From the NCBI RefSeq assembly GCF_010015445.1, contig NC_053116.1:6483809-6547808 (forward strand): a DNA stretch of 64,000 nucleotides, given 5' to 3'. This DNA comes from Perca fluviatilis (lineage: Eukaryota; Chordata; Actinopteri; Perciformes; Percidae). Each line of letters starts with the position of its first letter. The first letter of the stretch is position 1. The notes under the pieces are model-generated. The model searched no databases. It was not told the DNA's origin and was given only the letters and a program-made list of their open reading frames with translations. Positions 1 through 10,234 of the stretch are shown here, piece after piece. The position numbers were made by a program, and so were the translations under genes.

Positions 1-183
1 GGTTTCTTCCCAAGAGGGAGTTTTTCCTCGCCACTGTCGCACTGCTTGCTCTTGAGGGAATTACTGGAATTGTTGGGACTTTGTAAATTATAGAGTGTGG
101 TCTAGACCTACTCTATCTGTAAAGTGTCTCGAGATAACTCGTGTTACGATTTGATACTATAAATAAAATTGAATTGAATTGAA
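1..183 (+). mobile_element. LINE 3' tail (CR1/L2/Rex-like) with TTGAA microsatellite end
   Basis: The segment ends in AAAATTGAATTGAATTGAAT, the short tandem 3' end typical of CR1/L2-clade LINEs in fish. A second copy with the same body (GGGAGTTTTTCCTCGCCACT, then a tract ending in TCTATCTGTAAAGTGTCT) lies at about 30407-30655. The body probably continues past the left window edge. No coding sequence is present. The clade is inferred from the tail style. Confidence 0.65.
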
Positions 184-185
184 TT

Positions 186-532
186 AATACTGTATCTGAA
201 GAGAGGGGGGGCAAGGTGGAGGGTGGTGGTGTGGCCTTGACCAACTGCCACTTTGCTCCTTTGAAAGCCATGATGTCTCTCTCTCATGGGTGGGCTAAAT
301 TCTCTGGGTGGGCAAAGCAGAGAAAGGGGAGGTAACCTTGCTCCTTATGACCTCATAAGGAGAAGATTCCTGATTGGCCCATCTGAGCTTTCATTTTCTC
401 AAAGGCAGAGCAGGATACCCAGGGCTCGGTTTACACCTATCGCCATTTCTAGCCACTGGGGGACCATAGGCAAGCTGGGGGAACGCATATTAATGTTAAA
501 AAAAACCTCATAAAGTGAAATTTTCCTAACTT
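186..532 (+). mobile_element. Truncated copy of the 46-bp-repeat transposon family
   Basis: This stretch starts inside the repeat motif AATACTGTATCTGAAG and runs through the same body seen at 54733-55067 (forward), 51598-52030 (reverse) and 48734-48921 (forward, partial). It ends at CCTCATAAAGTGAAATTTTC. The left terminus and the tandem repeats are missing, and the last bases with the terminal motif are lost. Any open reading here is repeat sequence read in both orientations elsewhere, so I do not call a gene. Confidence 0.75.
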
Positions 533-3500
533 AACCCTAACGCCATGGGCTAAGCACAAAATTCTGGGCTCTTTAGAAAGGCATTCTCGATGGGCCGCAT
601 CCACTGCTGTTCGTTGTTGCGTCTTTTTGGGCCCACCTCACATGAGGGCCCTGAGCATTCAGTCCCATTTCCAACCCCCAGTCTGACACCCCTTCCTAAC
701 ACCACGAATGTCTTCGAGGAGACATGTGCTTAAGTGTGCATCCTTATCCCCACTTGTATGATTCAGTGCATCTCCCTGCTTTTTATGACGGCAGGCTTTT
801 GCACTGCCTTCAACTCTGACCTTTGAGGAAAAGGTTTAATCGCTTTAGCCTTTAGACGGGGTCGAACCACGCTGTGTACAAGCTAGTTAGTTTGAGCCAT
901 TTGTTTCATTTCAAAGACAAAGTAAATCCACCAGTTGACTTTCTGTATTCTCAGGTGCTCCAATAAACAAAAAATGAGAACAAATCTGAATGTCTCTGTT
1001 TTGTCTGTAGGCATAAGCCGGTATAGATAAAGGACGAATGATCAAACCCTGCTCTCGTTTGCAGGGCAGCAAGACTCTAATTCCACATATTCTTTGAACG
1101 GATTGCCAGGCTAACCACTGGGACGCATCGCTGTGATAACTTTGGCCTCTGCAGTGGTCAGGAAGGAAAGAAGAGTGTTCATTATTTCTCCGAGCTGTCA
1201 GATTTTCCCAGACAGCACAGCGATCTGAATCTTTAACCTTTAACCTGTTATTAGGCGGAGTGGCGCAGTTCGACAGGGGTTGACTGAACTGGAGCTCGTG
1301 TGGCCGGTGCGGTTGCTAAGGCAGGACTACCCTTCATAAAGCTGTTCTAATGTATGGGTAAACAGCTCAGCAGAGGGCTTTAATTTAAAGCTGTTGGTGA
1401 GCTAACACTTCCTGTCTGTCCATCTCCAAATTCTAATCATACGTGTGTAAATGTCTCAGAATGCCAGCAGGCACCATGACTGACACAAGAATGTGAATCC
1501 ATAATATTTCATTTTATTTCCCAACCATACACTTTTACAGCATTTACTATACATAACCCCATAGTTTGACCGCTTTATGTTTTTCCCGTTGCCACCATAT
1601 TTTTGGCGCCACATACACTTATAATCAGGAGGAATTGTATGCTGTGACATTGGCAGTGACACAGGCAAGAATGCCTTACATTTTTGTTCCCATAGAGAAT
1701 ATTGGCAAATGGTTGTCAGGAAGCTAAAACAGTCCTATAACTTTGTCCTACTTGTAGATGGAAACTTTGTTCAAACTTTTGCCCCTTTTCCTATAGAAGT
1801 ATCCCCCAAAAGTAGAGTAAAGTTCATCACTTCTAGCTACATATAGTTCAGATATGGCCTAAATACAAATTATAGAATGATCAGATAAAATAGGATGACA
1901 ATACACCTCACTTTCCACAGGTCACCTCCCTTATAACTGTATATAATGTATATAACTTTCACTCTCTGTCTTTTACAGGCTAATAGATTTCTGCATATGA
2001 ATGCAGAATCTGTAGGCAACAGGACAAGATTTTGGTTTCAGAAGTGTTCCGTTTAAGTTTGTAGTCCGTTTGTTGCCCATTTGTAGTCCGTTTGTAGTCC
2101 AAGTAGTATTGAGCAATCACGTTTGAGCGCGCTTTGGTAGCATGCAGGTACACAGTCCATGTGGAGAGCATTTGAATCGTTTGATGACACTTTTGAATTG
2201 GCTTTTTATTTTATTCTGCATTCATATGCAAATATCTGTTTGTAGAGACGTTGTCTTTCAACTCCAACTCCATTCTCATTTCTCAAGCTGCTAATGGGAC
2301 CTGACAAACGGGAGAGGAAGTCTTGGCCCAGACACGTGTTATACGGATTCACCAGAAGCCCCAGGAAATATTGGCTGGCCTAGATGCCATAAGGTCAGAC
2401 CGATGGCCGATGGGTTCAAGGATCGGCAAAGTCGCTACACGTCTTCATCATTCGGCATGTGAGTGGTGCTTTACATTTTCAAGGGCACACACAGCAAATA
2501 TGTGTGTGATGGATACAGATTGGAACGTGCTAGGGTCTAATAATGGTGTATGGGCATTCCATGCCTTAGTGATGTTAAAATAAAAACAATATATCAATAC
2601 CTGGCTTAAAATAAATTATCTTTTTCAAGGGTTTTTACTTCTCTTGCATTAGTTCTAGTTTAGTCCTTGTTTTTACTGTAACCATGTGTTGTAGAAAACA
2701 ATCAACGCCACTGCTTTTGACACAGAAGAAATAATCTATAGTTGATTTGATCTAAGATTGTATGACTTACTGTACAAACTGCTACTGCTAGAAAGGGAAA
2801 GATGCCTGTGATTTTAGCAGTGTTTGTATGACGTGTTCTGGTTCACTGGTCACTTCTCTCTTCTCTTTCACTCTCAATACGCACGGCCGATTTGAAATTA
2901 TGCAGCTTGGTCTCTTTTCAAATGTGAAAAGATGTAAACGACATGCGAAACCCTGTGAGCTCCAAAAAAAGGCCCAGGGCCAAAATGTAAACCCGGACCT
3001 TTCTGTCTTTAAGGTCACAACACTAACTGCTGAGTCACTGCTCTACCTGTCATATAAGATGGCTCATACAATCCTGATCACGACATCACATGGCCCTCAG
3101 GTCACTTTCCCATAAAGCATCTCTCCTCTATCTCCCAGCCACTTGTTGCTAGCTTCCTGTACGTCTGCGCGAGCATGTCGAATCCTGAGAAACAACATGA
3201 GGTGGGGTGGGGGTGGGGGTTTCCTGATTTTCCTCAGACATGGTTATTAAATGGAAGCAGGTTATACTGCTTTGGAACAGAGAGAGGCCAGAGAAGATGA
3301 GTGGGGAGGAATGAAGTGTGAAGAAGAGATTTAAGATCTAAAAAAACAACAAGAGTGATAAAAAAAAAAAAATGAAAATGAAAGATTTGCGTGAGAGTCT
3401 GTAGAAGAAAGACAGAAAATGACAGGGGCGAAGAGGAAAAAAAAAAGAGAAGACAACGGGACATAAGAGATGGGAGACGAAAACAAGTGTTCGCCTAGAG

Positions 3501-4095
3501 AACAGAGGCGTTGTGTTCGGTGGGAAAGGTCGTATATTGTCCCGCGGTGCTGCAGTGCATTAATTACAGGATAAGAAATGATAAGCTCTGCTGCGGGGCA
3601 AAGAATAGACCGACAGAGAGACAGACAGAGGCCGACAGATAGCTGACGGTGCAACCGGATGCTGACTGTCTCTGGGTTACTCACAGTTTGCGCAAGAAAG
3701 CATCATTACGTGAGGGAGCTATTCCTCCTCCTCCTTTTCTTTCACCTCCGACCACATCTGTGAAGTTAAAGTCAGGAGGGGTTGATTCTGTTAAAGCATC
3801 AAAAGTTTAAAAGTTGGGATAAGATCAGATATTTTTGCCACTGTTGATTCAAATAATCTTCACGTACATATGTATTTCACATACTTATCTTATTGTACTC
3901 TATCTTTTGAGCCACGTCGCCGCGTCCCATCACCGTGTAGCCTTTTTCTGAAAGTGATCATCCATTCAGTGACCCTCTCCTGCTGTGTATCAAAGCATCT
4001 GCACGCGGTACATTGCTTTACTCATTTAATACATTTTTTTCCATAATATGTCACCCGTCTGCATTTTGAAGAACGCTATCCACACCGTATGTCAC
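533..4095. other. Intergenic, no feature recognised
   Basis: No coding region, RNA gene or clear repeat could be supported here. Open frames are short, lack recognisable domains and are not flanked by convincing splice signals. There is a short G-rich tract near 3201-3221 and an A-run near 3360-3372. A cryptic divergent repeat cannot be excluded without a library search. Confidence 0.5.
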
Positions 4096-4474
4096 CATAA
4101 GTCAAGTCTGGACCCCTTTTCAAAGTTTTCGATATCAGAAATGTGGGTTTCTTTCAACAAAATTGCCCAAAAATAACCTTGGATGGTTCAACGCAGCGCT
4201 CTTCGCAATTAAAATGTTTAAAAAAACGTCGAAGAATGTTGACTAAAATGAAGTAAAAGTGACAAAAGCGCCAAAAAACATTGAAAAAAGCGACTAAACA
4301 GTAGAATAAAGCTTTGAAAAAAAAAGCGTCAAACAAGGCACTATATCAATATTTTAAAAAGCGACAAAAACGTCAAAAAATAAATTAAAAAACGTCAAAA
4401 ATGTTGAAAAAAGCATCGAAAAATGTGCAGAAAAAATTTGAAAAGTGTTGATTTTCGGTTTTGACAAGGGTTAA
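4096..4474. mobile_element. TTAA-flanked short inverted-repeat element, copy 1 (degraded left end)
   Basis: The right end reads TTTTGACAAGGG followed by TTAA at 4471-4474. The interior has the family hallmark of a poly-CAAAAA/GTCGAAAA rich core and the segment GAAATGTGGGTTTCTTTCAA. At least six other copies lie in this window (19818, 24116, 33000, 36633, 49683, 50452). The TTAA flank and CCCTTGTGTTGTC-type end resemble non-autonomous piggyBac-like elements. No transposase is encoded. Confidence 0.6.
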
Positions 4475-4498
4475 ATTACCATTTCCTAACCAGGAGGT

Positions 4499-4501
4499 AA
4501 A

Positions 4502-4565
<64 letters not shown>

Positions 4566-4566
4566 T
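4499..4566. repeat. (ATT)n microsatellite
   Basis: About 21 uninterrupted ATT/TTA units are visible. It follows the TTAA-flanked element after 24 bp and leads directly into a T-rich interspersed repeat. Confidence 0.97.
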
Positions 4567-4800
4567 ATATTTTTTTTTACCTTTATTTATTCAGGGAAGG
4601 TTCACTGAGAGGAAGCCTCTCTTTTTGGCAGATCACATTCACACAGTTATACACCCATACCTGGAAGCTGCCCAGTACCACCACAGTCTGATCTGCTGGC
4701 CACTGAGAAGCTCCACTGGAGCGGTTGGGGGGGTTAAGGGCCTTGCTCAAGAGCACCTCAACAGGGAGGGACAACAAGCGCCGCGCTTTCACTTTCCCCC
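4567..4800 (-). repeat. Interspersed fish repeat, reverse orientation
   Basis: A T-rich start (TTTATTTATTCAGGGAAGG) is followed by the motif GGGTTAAGGGCCTTGCTCAA. Its reverse complement resembles GAGCAAGGCACAGAACCCCC at 41796-41815, so the two appear to be opposite-strand members of one family. The class (SINE or LINE tail) is not determined. Confidence 0.45.
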
Positions 4801-5765
4801 ACCCAGATTTTTTTCATCAATCTTCTTTTCAAATGTAAATCTGACGGAGAGACACAACAGTTTGAACGTCATTTGAAATTCTTGCGAATATATGAATAAA
4901 CCCCATAGACATTCAAGCAAAAATCTTTCCCCAATCTTAATCCGTTTTAGTTCTAGCCTTAAATCAGACTTCAAAACGAGCTGTGACGTTTTCTCACTGT
5001 CTCTGTGTCTCCAAAAGGGGAAACTTTCATTAAGTTGTTTATCAGCCTTCACAGTCTCGTTTTTCACACTTTCGCTCATAAAAAATGATTCAACCAGAGA
5101 TTGGATTGACTTTCATCCACTTCAGAACCCTGAAACTGATTCAGCATGTAAAGGTTTGTATAAACCTCCAGTTCAAGGGTAAATTTAGTGGGAAAAACAC
5201 AATTACGCCAATGTATTTTTGGATCATAGAACACAAAAACACATAAATGACCATGCAGACATCTAACACAAGCAAAATTGAGGAAAAAACAGGCGGATTT
5301 TCTCTACTGAGCACCATCTTTGGAATTGTACAGTGGCTTTTGAATGAGTTTCATGGGATCGTGAAACTCTTCTTGGAGCCCACTCAGCATGCCAAATGCC
5401 TTGAATAGAAAAATAACAAAAACATAATTACCAAATAAGAAAATAAGGCAGTGTCAGCTGCGTACACCATTGAAAATTGGTAAAAAAGTAAAATAAAATA
5501 ACTAGAGCTCCCAAAAAATAAACTTTAATGTAGCTTTTGGCACGTTGTAGGTCCTCCACCATCAACACACATCCAAAAAAAACGATATAAAACACAGATA
5601 GTTGTCTTAATCTGTTGAGCTTAAAAAGATATTATAATGGTACCGAAAATCTTTTTTTTCCTCCGTTCAGTCCCATTTCTACAGGTCAAAGGTCATACAA
5701 ATGATGTGCAACTAGTTGTGTGATGGCTGTGTCTGTTGTTTCTTTTGTGTAGTTTGTTTATTATG

Positions 5766-5938
5766 CAAGTGTGTGTGTGTGTGTCAGTGGGTGATAGAGG
5801 TGGGGGATTCCCGAAAGGACCTGTGTTAAGGGTATGTGTGTGTGTGTGTGTGTGTGTCTCCAATCCATCATCACACACTTCCCTCCTTCAGCACGTTCGA
5901 AAATAGAGCGGTGTGTGAACATGACCTCTCCCACATAT

Positions 5939-5977
<39 letters not shown>

Positions 5978-6127
5978 AACACGCCCATTACGATGCCATT
6001 GTGTCTTAGCTTCTTGTCCAGAATGTGTGTGTGTGTGTGTATATTGTTTGTGTTTGTGTGTGTATGTGTGCGTGCGTGCGTGCGTGTGTGTGTGTGTGTG
6101 CTTGCGTGCGTGCGTGCGTGCGTGTGT
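5766..6127. repeat. Cluster of TG, CA and TGCG microsatellites
   Basis: Separate arrays of GT (5766-5784, 5833-5857), CA (5941-5972), GT (6023-6040) and GTGC/GCGT (about 6066-6127) occur within 360 bp. Long open frames of Cys-Val or His-Thr repeats across this region on both strands come only from these arrays and are not genes. Confidence 0.95.
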
Positions 6128-6287
6128 GTATTATCAGGAGTTGCAAGGAAACATGTCCCTCGTGCCATGTTCTCCCTCCTCTTTCTCTCTCTGTCTCTCT
6201 TTTCTTTCTCGCCACAAAGTCTGGAGTTGCTGCCAAATTTCCTTTGTGGCAAAGGTGTGGTGCCACGACACTGTCTCTCTCTCTCCC

Positions 6288-6312
6288 TCTTGCACGCACG
6301 CACGCACATACG

Positions 6313-6410
<98 letters not shown>
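6288..6410. repeat. (CA)n microsatellite with CACG start
   Basis: About 60 CA dinucleotides with a few interruptions (CACG, CATA, AAACA). It borders a repeat beginning GTGCCTGGCATTATC. Confidence 0.97.
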
Positions 6411-6644
6411 GCCTGGCATTATCTTTGTGGGGACCCATCATTGACATAATGCATTCCCTAGCCCCTTACCCTAACCTTAACCATCACAACTAAATGCCTA
6501 ACCTTAACCCTTACCCTCACCCTTACCATAACCTAATTCTAACCCTAATCCTACAACCAGGTCTTAACCCTCAAACAGCCCTTTAAACTTGTGGGGTCCA
6601 GCACTGGACTCCCGGTTTTTGGACCCCACGAATATAGTTAAACA

Positions 6645-6692
<48 letters not shown>

Positions 6693-6705
6693 AACACACA
6701 CAACT
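6411..6705. repeat. CA-associated interspersed repeat with degenerate CCCTAA-like core
   Basis: The segment has TTTGTGGGGACCCATCATTG near one end and GGTTTTTGGACCCCACGAAT near the other, an imperfect inverted pair around 'tggggacc'. Between them are degenerate CCCTAACCTTAACC words. It is enclosed by CA arrays. This arrangement is common in fish DNA and is not a telomere. Confidence 0.6.
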
Positions 6706-6818
6706 CTACAGTGGTGATAATGAACTGCATAACCTAATAATAACAGATAAGGTGAAGGTGGAGGTGAAGATGGCGCTGATGCCAGGCGATGTGATGTTTC
6801 CACTGCTGAGATCATTAT

Positions 6819-7202
6819 TTCCTAGGTAGCTTTTGACTACATTATCATATTGTATGAAAGTTTCTGACAAAATACCTTTGCATGTTATCATGCTGTATTA
6901 ACTATTAACATATGGCATGTAAGCATGCCATATGTTAGTAGGAGTTGAATTGGTGAATATGCTTATTTAGATTAGAAGATCGATATAACACTTGTGTGTG
7001 AGTTTAGAATGGAGCTGGAAGGTGATAGCCTATCTTAGCATAAAGACTGGAAACAATGGGGTTCCAGCTAGCCTGATACCTTTTTTTTAAACCATAAAAA
7101 AAACATAAATTTGAATACAACACTTTACGCAGGGGGTATTTCATGCTGAAACTGCCTCAAACTGTGTATCCATCGGCACTGGGTGGATGGCTACAGCACA
7201 GG
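6819..7202 (+). repeat. Source-like copy of a 384-bp duplication (second copy in sox18 intron)
   Basis: These 384 bases recur at 11158-11541 in the same orientation. I found one difference on a read-through comparison (T at 6905 versus C at 11244). The segment includes a 40-bp near-palindrome at 6902-6941 and the left part of an inverted-repeat element that continues to about 7398. Because that element is complete only here, this copy is the likelier template. Confidence 0.93.
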
Positions 7203-7399
7203 TTGGCAAATTCAGTTGGGGAGCACAGGTTTCGTTTGAAGTCACAATGGTACAATCCATTTTGTGTTGTTTTTTCACAGAGAAATTTCCACATTGCGAG
7301 TCCCTCTAAATGTCATGCGAATAGTATTAATCTTGTCATCTCACGGATGGAAAAGGAAACAAATAAGCATATTCCCCAAAATGTTGAACTATTTCTTTA
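6943..7399. mobile_element. Inverted-repeat element, 'gaatatgcttattt' family, copy 1
   Basis: The left part contains GGTGAATATGCTTATTTAG and the right part AATAAGCATATTCCCCAAAA followed by TGTTGAACTATTTCTTTAAA. These are inverted relatives. Another member lies at 16987-17340. No coding capacity is seen. It probably belongs to a non-autonomous DNA transposon family; the left boundary is uncertain. Confidence 0.55.
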
Positions 7400-7735
7400 A
7401 AGTGCCCATATTATGAATAATAAAATCACTTTTTCTGGGATTTGGGGTGTTATTTTGTATCTCTGGTGCTTCCATACACATACAAACTTGGACAAAAAAA
7501 AACCATCCATGCTGTTTTGAGTGAGATACAACAAAGATGGTACAGAAGTGAGATGTCTCACTCTAAAACAGAAACCTGAACACACAGGGTGAAAAGAGGA
7601 GCTGCAGCAACGTGCAGTACAACAAAAATATGGTGGTTTTTGTGAAGATTAAACCATGTAAACCTATTCTGGTACAACCTCAAAATACAAGTATGAACCT
7701 GAAAATGAGCATAATAAGAGCGCTTTAAATATCCA
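7399..7735. mobile_element. Inverted-repeat element, 'AAAGTGCCCATATTATG' family, copy 1
   Basis: The element starts at TTTAAAGTGCCCATATTATG and ends near GAGCATAATAAGAGCGCTTTAAA, an imperfect terminal inverted repeat. A longer member lies at 32262-32926 in the opposite orientation, with matching interior (GGTTTACATGGTTTAA versus TTAAACCATGTAAACC). Non-autonomous DNA element by structure. Confidence 0.7.
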
Positions 7736-7819
7736 CAATTGAGTCAAGCTGCAGTGATCAGATGTGAATGACTGCTAACAGTCTTTTATCCCGAATTGTT
7801 GTATTCAGATGTACGCATT

Positions 7820-7863
7820 ACCATTTTAAAACTATAATCTAAAGATTATAGTTTTAAAATGGT
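7820..7863. repeat. Perfect 21-bp inverted repeat with 2-nt loop
   Basis: The arm ACCATTTTAAAACTATAATCT is followed by AA and then its exact reverse complement. It could extrude as a cruciform or fold as an RNA hairpin. No adjacent gene explains it. It is followed at about 7924-7977 by two near-identical copies of CAAATGCACATTTCTTGCAC. Confidence 0.9.
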
Positions 7864-8127
7864 CTTTTTCTTGTCTTGTGTACACAGGGTGCCCATTCAG
7901 AAGAGAGTACGACACTTTGCAGAACAAATGCACATTTCTTGCACCAACAGCACAAATGCACATTTCTTGCACCAACTTGCTCTAATTGCGTGACACTACA
8001 ATACATGCTGATAGATTAGGAGCATAGAGATTCCAAAAGAAGCTAAATGTAGGAGGTTGAGACTCTTGAGCTGTGTTTCTAGGTGAACAAGTATACGCAC
8101 CTCGATATACTTACAAACAATGACAAT

Positions 8128-8128
<1 letters not shown>

Positions 8129-8203
<75 letters not shown>
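8129..8203. repeat. (CA)n microsatellite
   Basis: A pure CA array of about 37 units, followed 107 bp later by a (GT)n array at 8310-8348. The pair can form a large imperfect inverted repeat. Confidence 0.97.
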
Positions 8204-8204
<1 letters not shown>

Positions 8205-8309
8205 TCCTCCCCACGCCCAGCTCCAGGGGAGACTGCTGCGGCGTCTCAGAGCCTCCTGCTCAACCAACCAGGAACTACTCCCACTTACCATGTTGTCCCA
8301 GACTCTCGA

Positions 8310-8312
8310 TGT

Positions 8313-8348
<36 letters not shown>
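8310..8348. repeat. (GT)n microsatellite
   Basis: About 18 GT units, followed by a G-rich tract to about 8398. Confidence 0.95.
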
Positions 8349-8350
<2 letters not shown>

Positions 8351-8398
8351 AGGGGGTCATTATATTGTGGCGGAGGGAGGGGGTAGGGGGGGGGGGGC

Positions 8399-9113
8399 AC
8401 GTCCTTGGCAGACAGACAAACGCACCACATACAATATATTCATCTAAAGAGGTCGTTTAGTTGAGGGATGCGTTTAAAAATAATATCTGACTTTAAAGCG
8501 ACAGAGACTGAGTTAGACGGGAGCCGTATCAGCAGACTTATCATCGCACCAAGATATAGAACACACATTCATACAGGCTCGCAACAAACGCTTGCACATT
8601 TAATTCAACGAGCTGTCAAAAAAAAAATCTACTTTTACATCCTGCCCATATTTGTTCCATCATCCTCCAGGATTCGTTTTCCCACATCGCAACAAGTGCT
8701 CTGTGGCTGGCTTGTCGCGATTTCAAAAATCACTAAACCAGCACATGAAAGCACCACGTGTCACAGTGTTGAGTCTTTTTTTTTGGAAATGTCTAGCATA
8801 AATCATAAAAATTCTGTATTCTGTATTATATATTACAATCCAGTCCGATTGTTAAATCACTACATGCGACTACTTGCCTCAGCAACTGGCTGCTGATGCT
8901 GCATCCGTCAAAACCTGAAACCTTTACTGTTGGGGTTCAACATGCCTGGACCCCCATCAGGAGCACCACCCACTCCCTATCCAGCCCCCCGCCCCCTGCC
9001 CCCCGCCCCTCTCTCTCTCTCTCTCTCTCTCCCAGTAAGTTGTTGTTAAGCTCAGCCACTAATCACTTTGGTTGAGACTGTGGTCAACTGTGTTACCGCT
9101 GCCCTGCCCTCAA

Positions 9114-9120
<7 letters not shown>
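8399..9120. other. Upstream flank of sox18, no feature recognised
   Basis: Apart from a short (CT)n tract at about 9010-9031 preceded by a C-rich stretch, I see no gene or recognisable repeat. Conserved enhancers could be present but cannot be identified from one genome. Confidence 0.45.

Positions 9121-9187
<67 letters not shown>
9121..9187. repeat. (CA)n microsatellite upstream of sox18
   Basis: A pure CA array of about 33 units, about 560 bp upstream of the TATA box. Confidence 0.97.
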
Positions 9188-9189
<2 letters not shown>

Positions 9190-9327
9190 TAAGCCCAACT
9201 ATATATGTGTTTGTCCATGTTTTGTCTCTCATTTGTGTGCAAACTTAATTATAAATGTCGTCTTGGTCTCATTTTTATGTGTGCTTGTTTCATGAATGCG
9301 TTAGAGAGTGTATCCGTGCAGATACCT

Positions 9328-9330
<3 letters not shown>

Positions 9331-9391
<61 letters not shown>
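9331..9391. repeat. (GT)n microsatellite upstream of sox18
   Basis: About 30 GT units. Its strand sense is opposite to the CA array at 9121-9187, so the two could pair over a 143-bp loop. Confidence 0.97.
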
Positions 9392-9392
<1 letters not shown>

Positions 9393-9508
9393 AACAGTTT
9401 GCATGAGTGTGTCCCTTGAATGTGTGTATTCGTGTGTGTGAGAAGCTCCATTCTCAGTTGGGCAGAAACAATGGAACCTCTCTGATTACATCTCCCTGTA
9501 CAGACGGA

Positions 9509-9510
9509 CT

Positions 9511-9553
<43 letters not shown>
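9509..9553. repeat. (GT)n microsatellite close to the sox18 promoter
   Basis: About 20 GT units with one TTT interruption, ending about 145 bp upstream of the proximal promoter boxes. It is followed by a purine-rich then C-rich stretch to about 9645. Confidence 0.96.
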
Positions 9554-9555
<2 letters not shown>

Positions 9556-9696
9556 GCTACAGGGGGGAGGAAAGGGTGGCGGTTGCGGAGGAGGAAAGAG
9601 GGGGAGGCCATGCTTGGACCTGCCCCCACCCCCCCCCTCCTTTGCTCTGTCTCCCTCACACACTCGTCCCTTCCTTTCGGGCCCGCCTGGCATCTC

Positions 9697-9752
9697 ATTG
9701 GTTAAGTCCCCGGCTATATATTTATGTGATTGGTCAGGGCGGGGTATATATA
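9697..9752 (+). promoter_or_regulatory. sox18: sox18 core promoter: two inverted CCAAT boxes, GC box, TATA box
   Basis: Two ATTGG (inverted CCAAT) words lie at 9697-9701 and 9729-9733. GGGCGG, the Sp1 consensus, is at 9737-9742, and TATATATA is at 9745-9752. By usual spacing transcription would start near 9772-9782. NF-Y and Sp1 binding is inferred from the motifs. The cluster lies about 450-480 bp upstream of the sox18 start codon, a plausible leader length. A second TATATA word at 9715-9720 could serve as an alternative. Confidence 0.75.
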
Positions 9753-9823
9753 GTCAGCGTGGGTCGGTTAAATCTGGCCACAAGTTTCAAAACTTTCAAA
9801 GAGGGCAGACAGACAGAGAGACG

Positions 9824-10048
9824 GTGAGTTGGGCGTCCCGTGTGACGGAGGGGAATCGAGCTTTGGACAAACCGCTGCACCACACACTCCAAACACAAAC
9901 TGTTGTCTTTTGAGAGAGAGGAAAGAAGAAAAAAAAAGAGTGAAGAAAAGAAAGAGGCAGAGTCATTGTGGATCATTTACAGAGGGGAATATCCTGCACC
10001 ACAACTTGTTTGTTTTCTCTTTCTTTCTCGTCTTCCACCTCCTCTCAG
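9824..10048 (+). other. sox18: Possible non-coding first intron in the sox18 leader
   Basis: A strong donor (ACG then GTGAGT at 9824-9829) lies about 50 bp after the inferred transcription start. A pyrimidine-rich tract ending CTCCTCTCAG at 10048 is a good acceptor. Removal would not affect the start codon at 10235 but would place the upstream ATG at 10055 seven bases into the second exon. This is inference from consensus only; the leader may be unspliced. Confidence 0.35.
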
Positions 10049-10054
10049 ATCTCG

Positions 10055-10207
10055 ATGCTTTGCTTTGGGATTTGTGCTCCAAATCCATCAGATTCCTCTC
10101 TTGATCTTTCTCTTCGTCAACCGAAACATTTCGAGCTGCAAATTTTTTCCAGAACTTTGCAACCCAACAAGCTGAGACAGACGTTTGCAGGATTTCACTT
10201 GGACTAA
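10055..10207 (+). CDS. Upstream ORF in the sox18 leader (50 codons)
   Basis: An ATG at 10055 opens a 50-codon frame (MLCFGICAPNPSDSSLDLSL at its start) that ends with TAA at 10205-10207, 27 nt before the sox18 ATG. The start context is weak (T at -3). The peptide has no recognised domain. A uORF this close to the main start would be expected to reduce translation of sox18 or make it depend on leaky scanning or reinitiation, but no function can be claimed from the sequence. Confidence 0.35.
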   Translation: MLCFGICAPNPSDSSLDLSLRQPKHFELQIFSRTLQPNKLRQTFAGFHLD

Positions 10208-10234
10208 GAAATTGAATCCAAGCCCGGTTCTGGA

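Noticed and set aside
286..513. 75-codon frame starting MGGLNSLGGQSRERG, also found reversed at 51850-51620
   Set aside because: It lies in the 46-bp-repeat transposon body; the other copies have frame breaks and no conserved domain, so similarity reflects DNA copies, not coding constraint.
5761..6493. Long overlapping frames of Cys-Val and His-Thr repeats on both strands
   Set aside because: They are direct translations of CA/TG microsatellites, occur in all frames and carry no domain.
6460..6570. CCCTAACCTTAACC words that look like telomere repeat
   Set aside because: They are degenerate, few, and enclosed in a CA-associated interspersed repeat. An interstitial telomere would have longer runs of exact hexamers. 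The short TAGGGTTAGGGTTAGGGG tract at 39913 is inside a mobile element.
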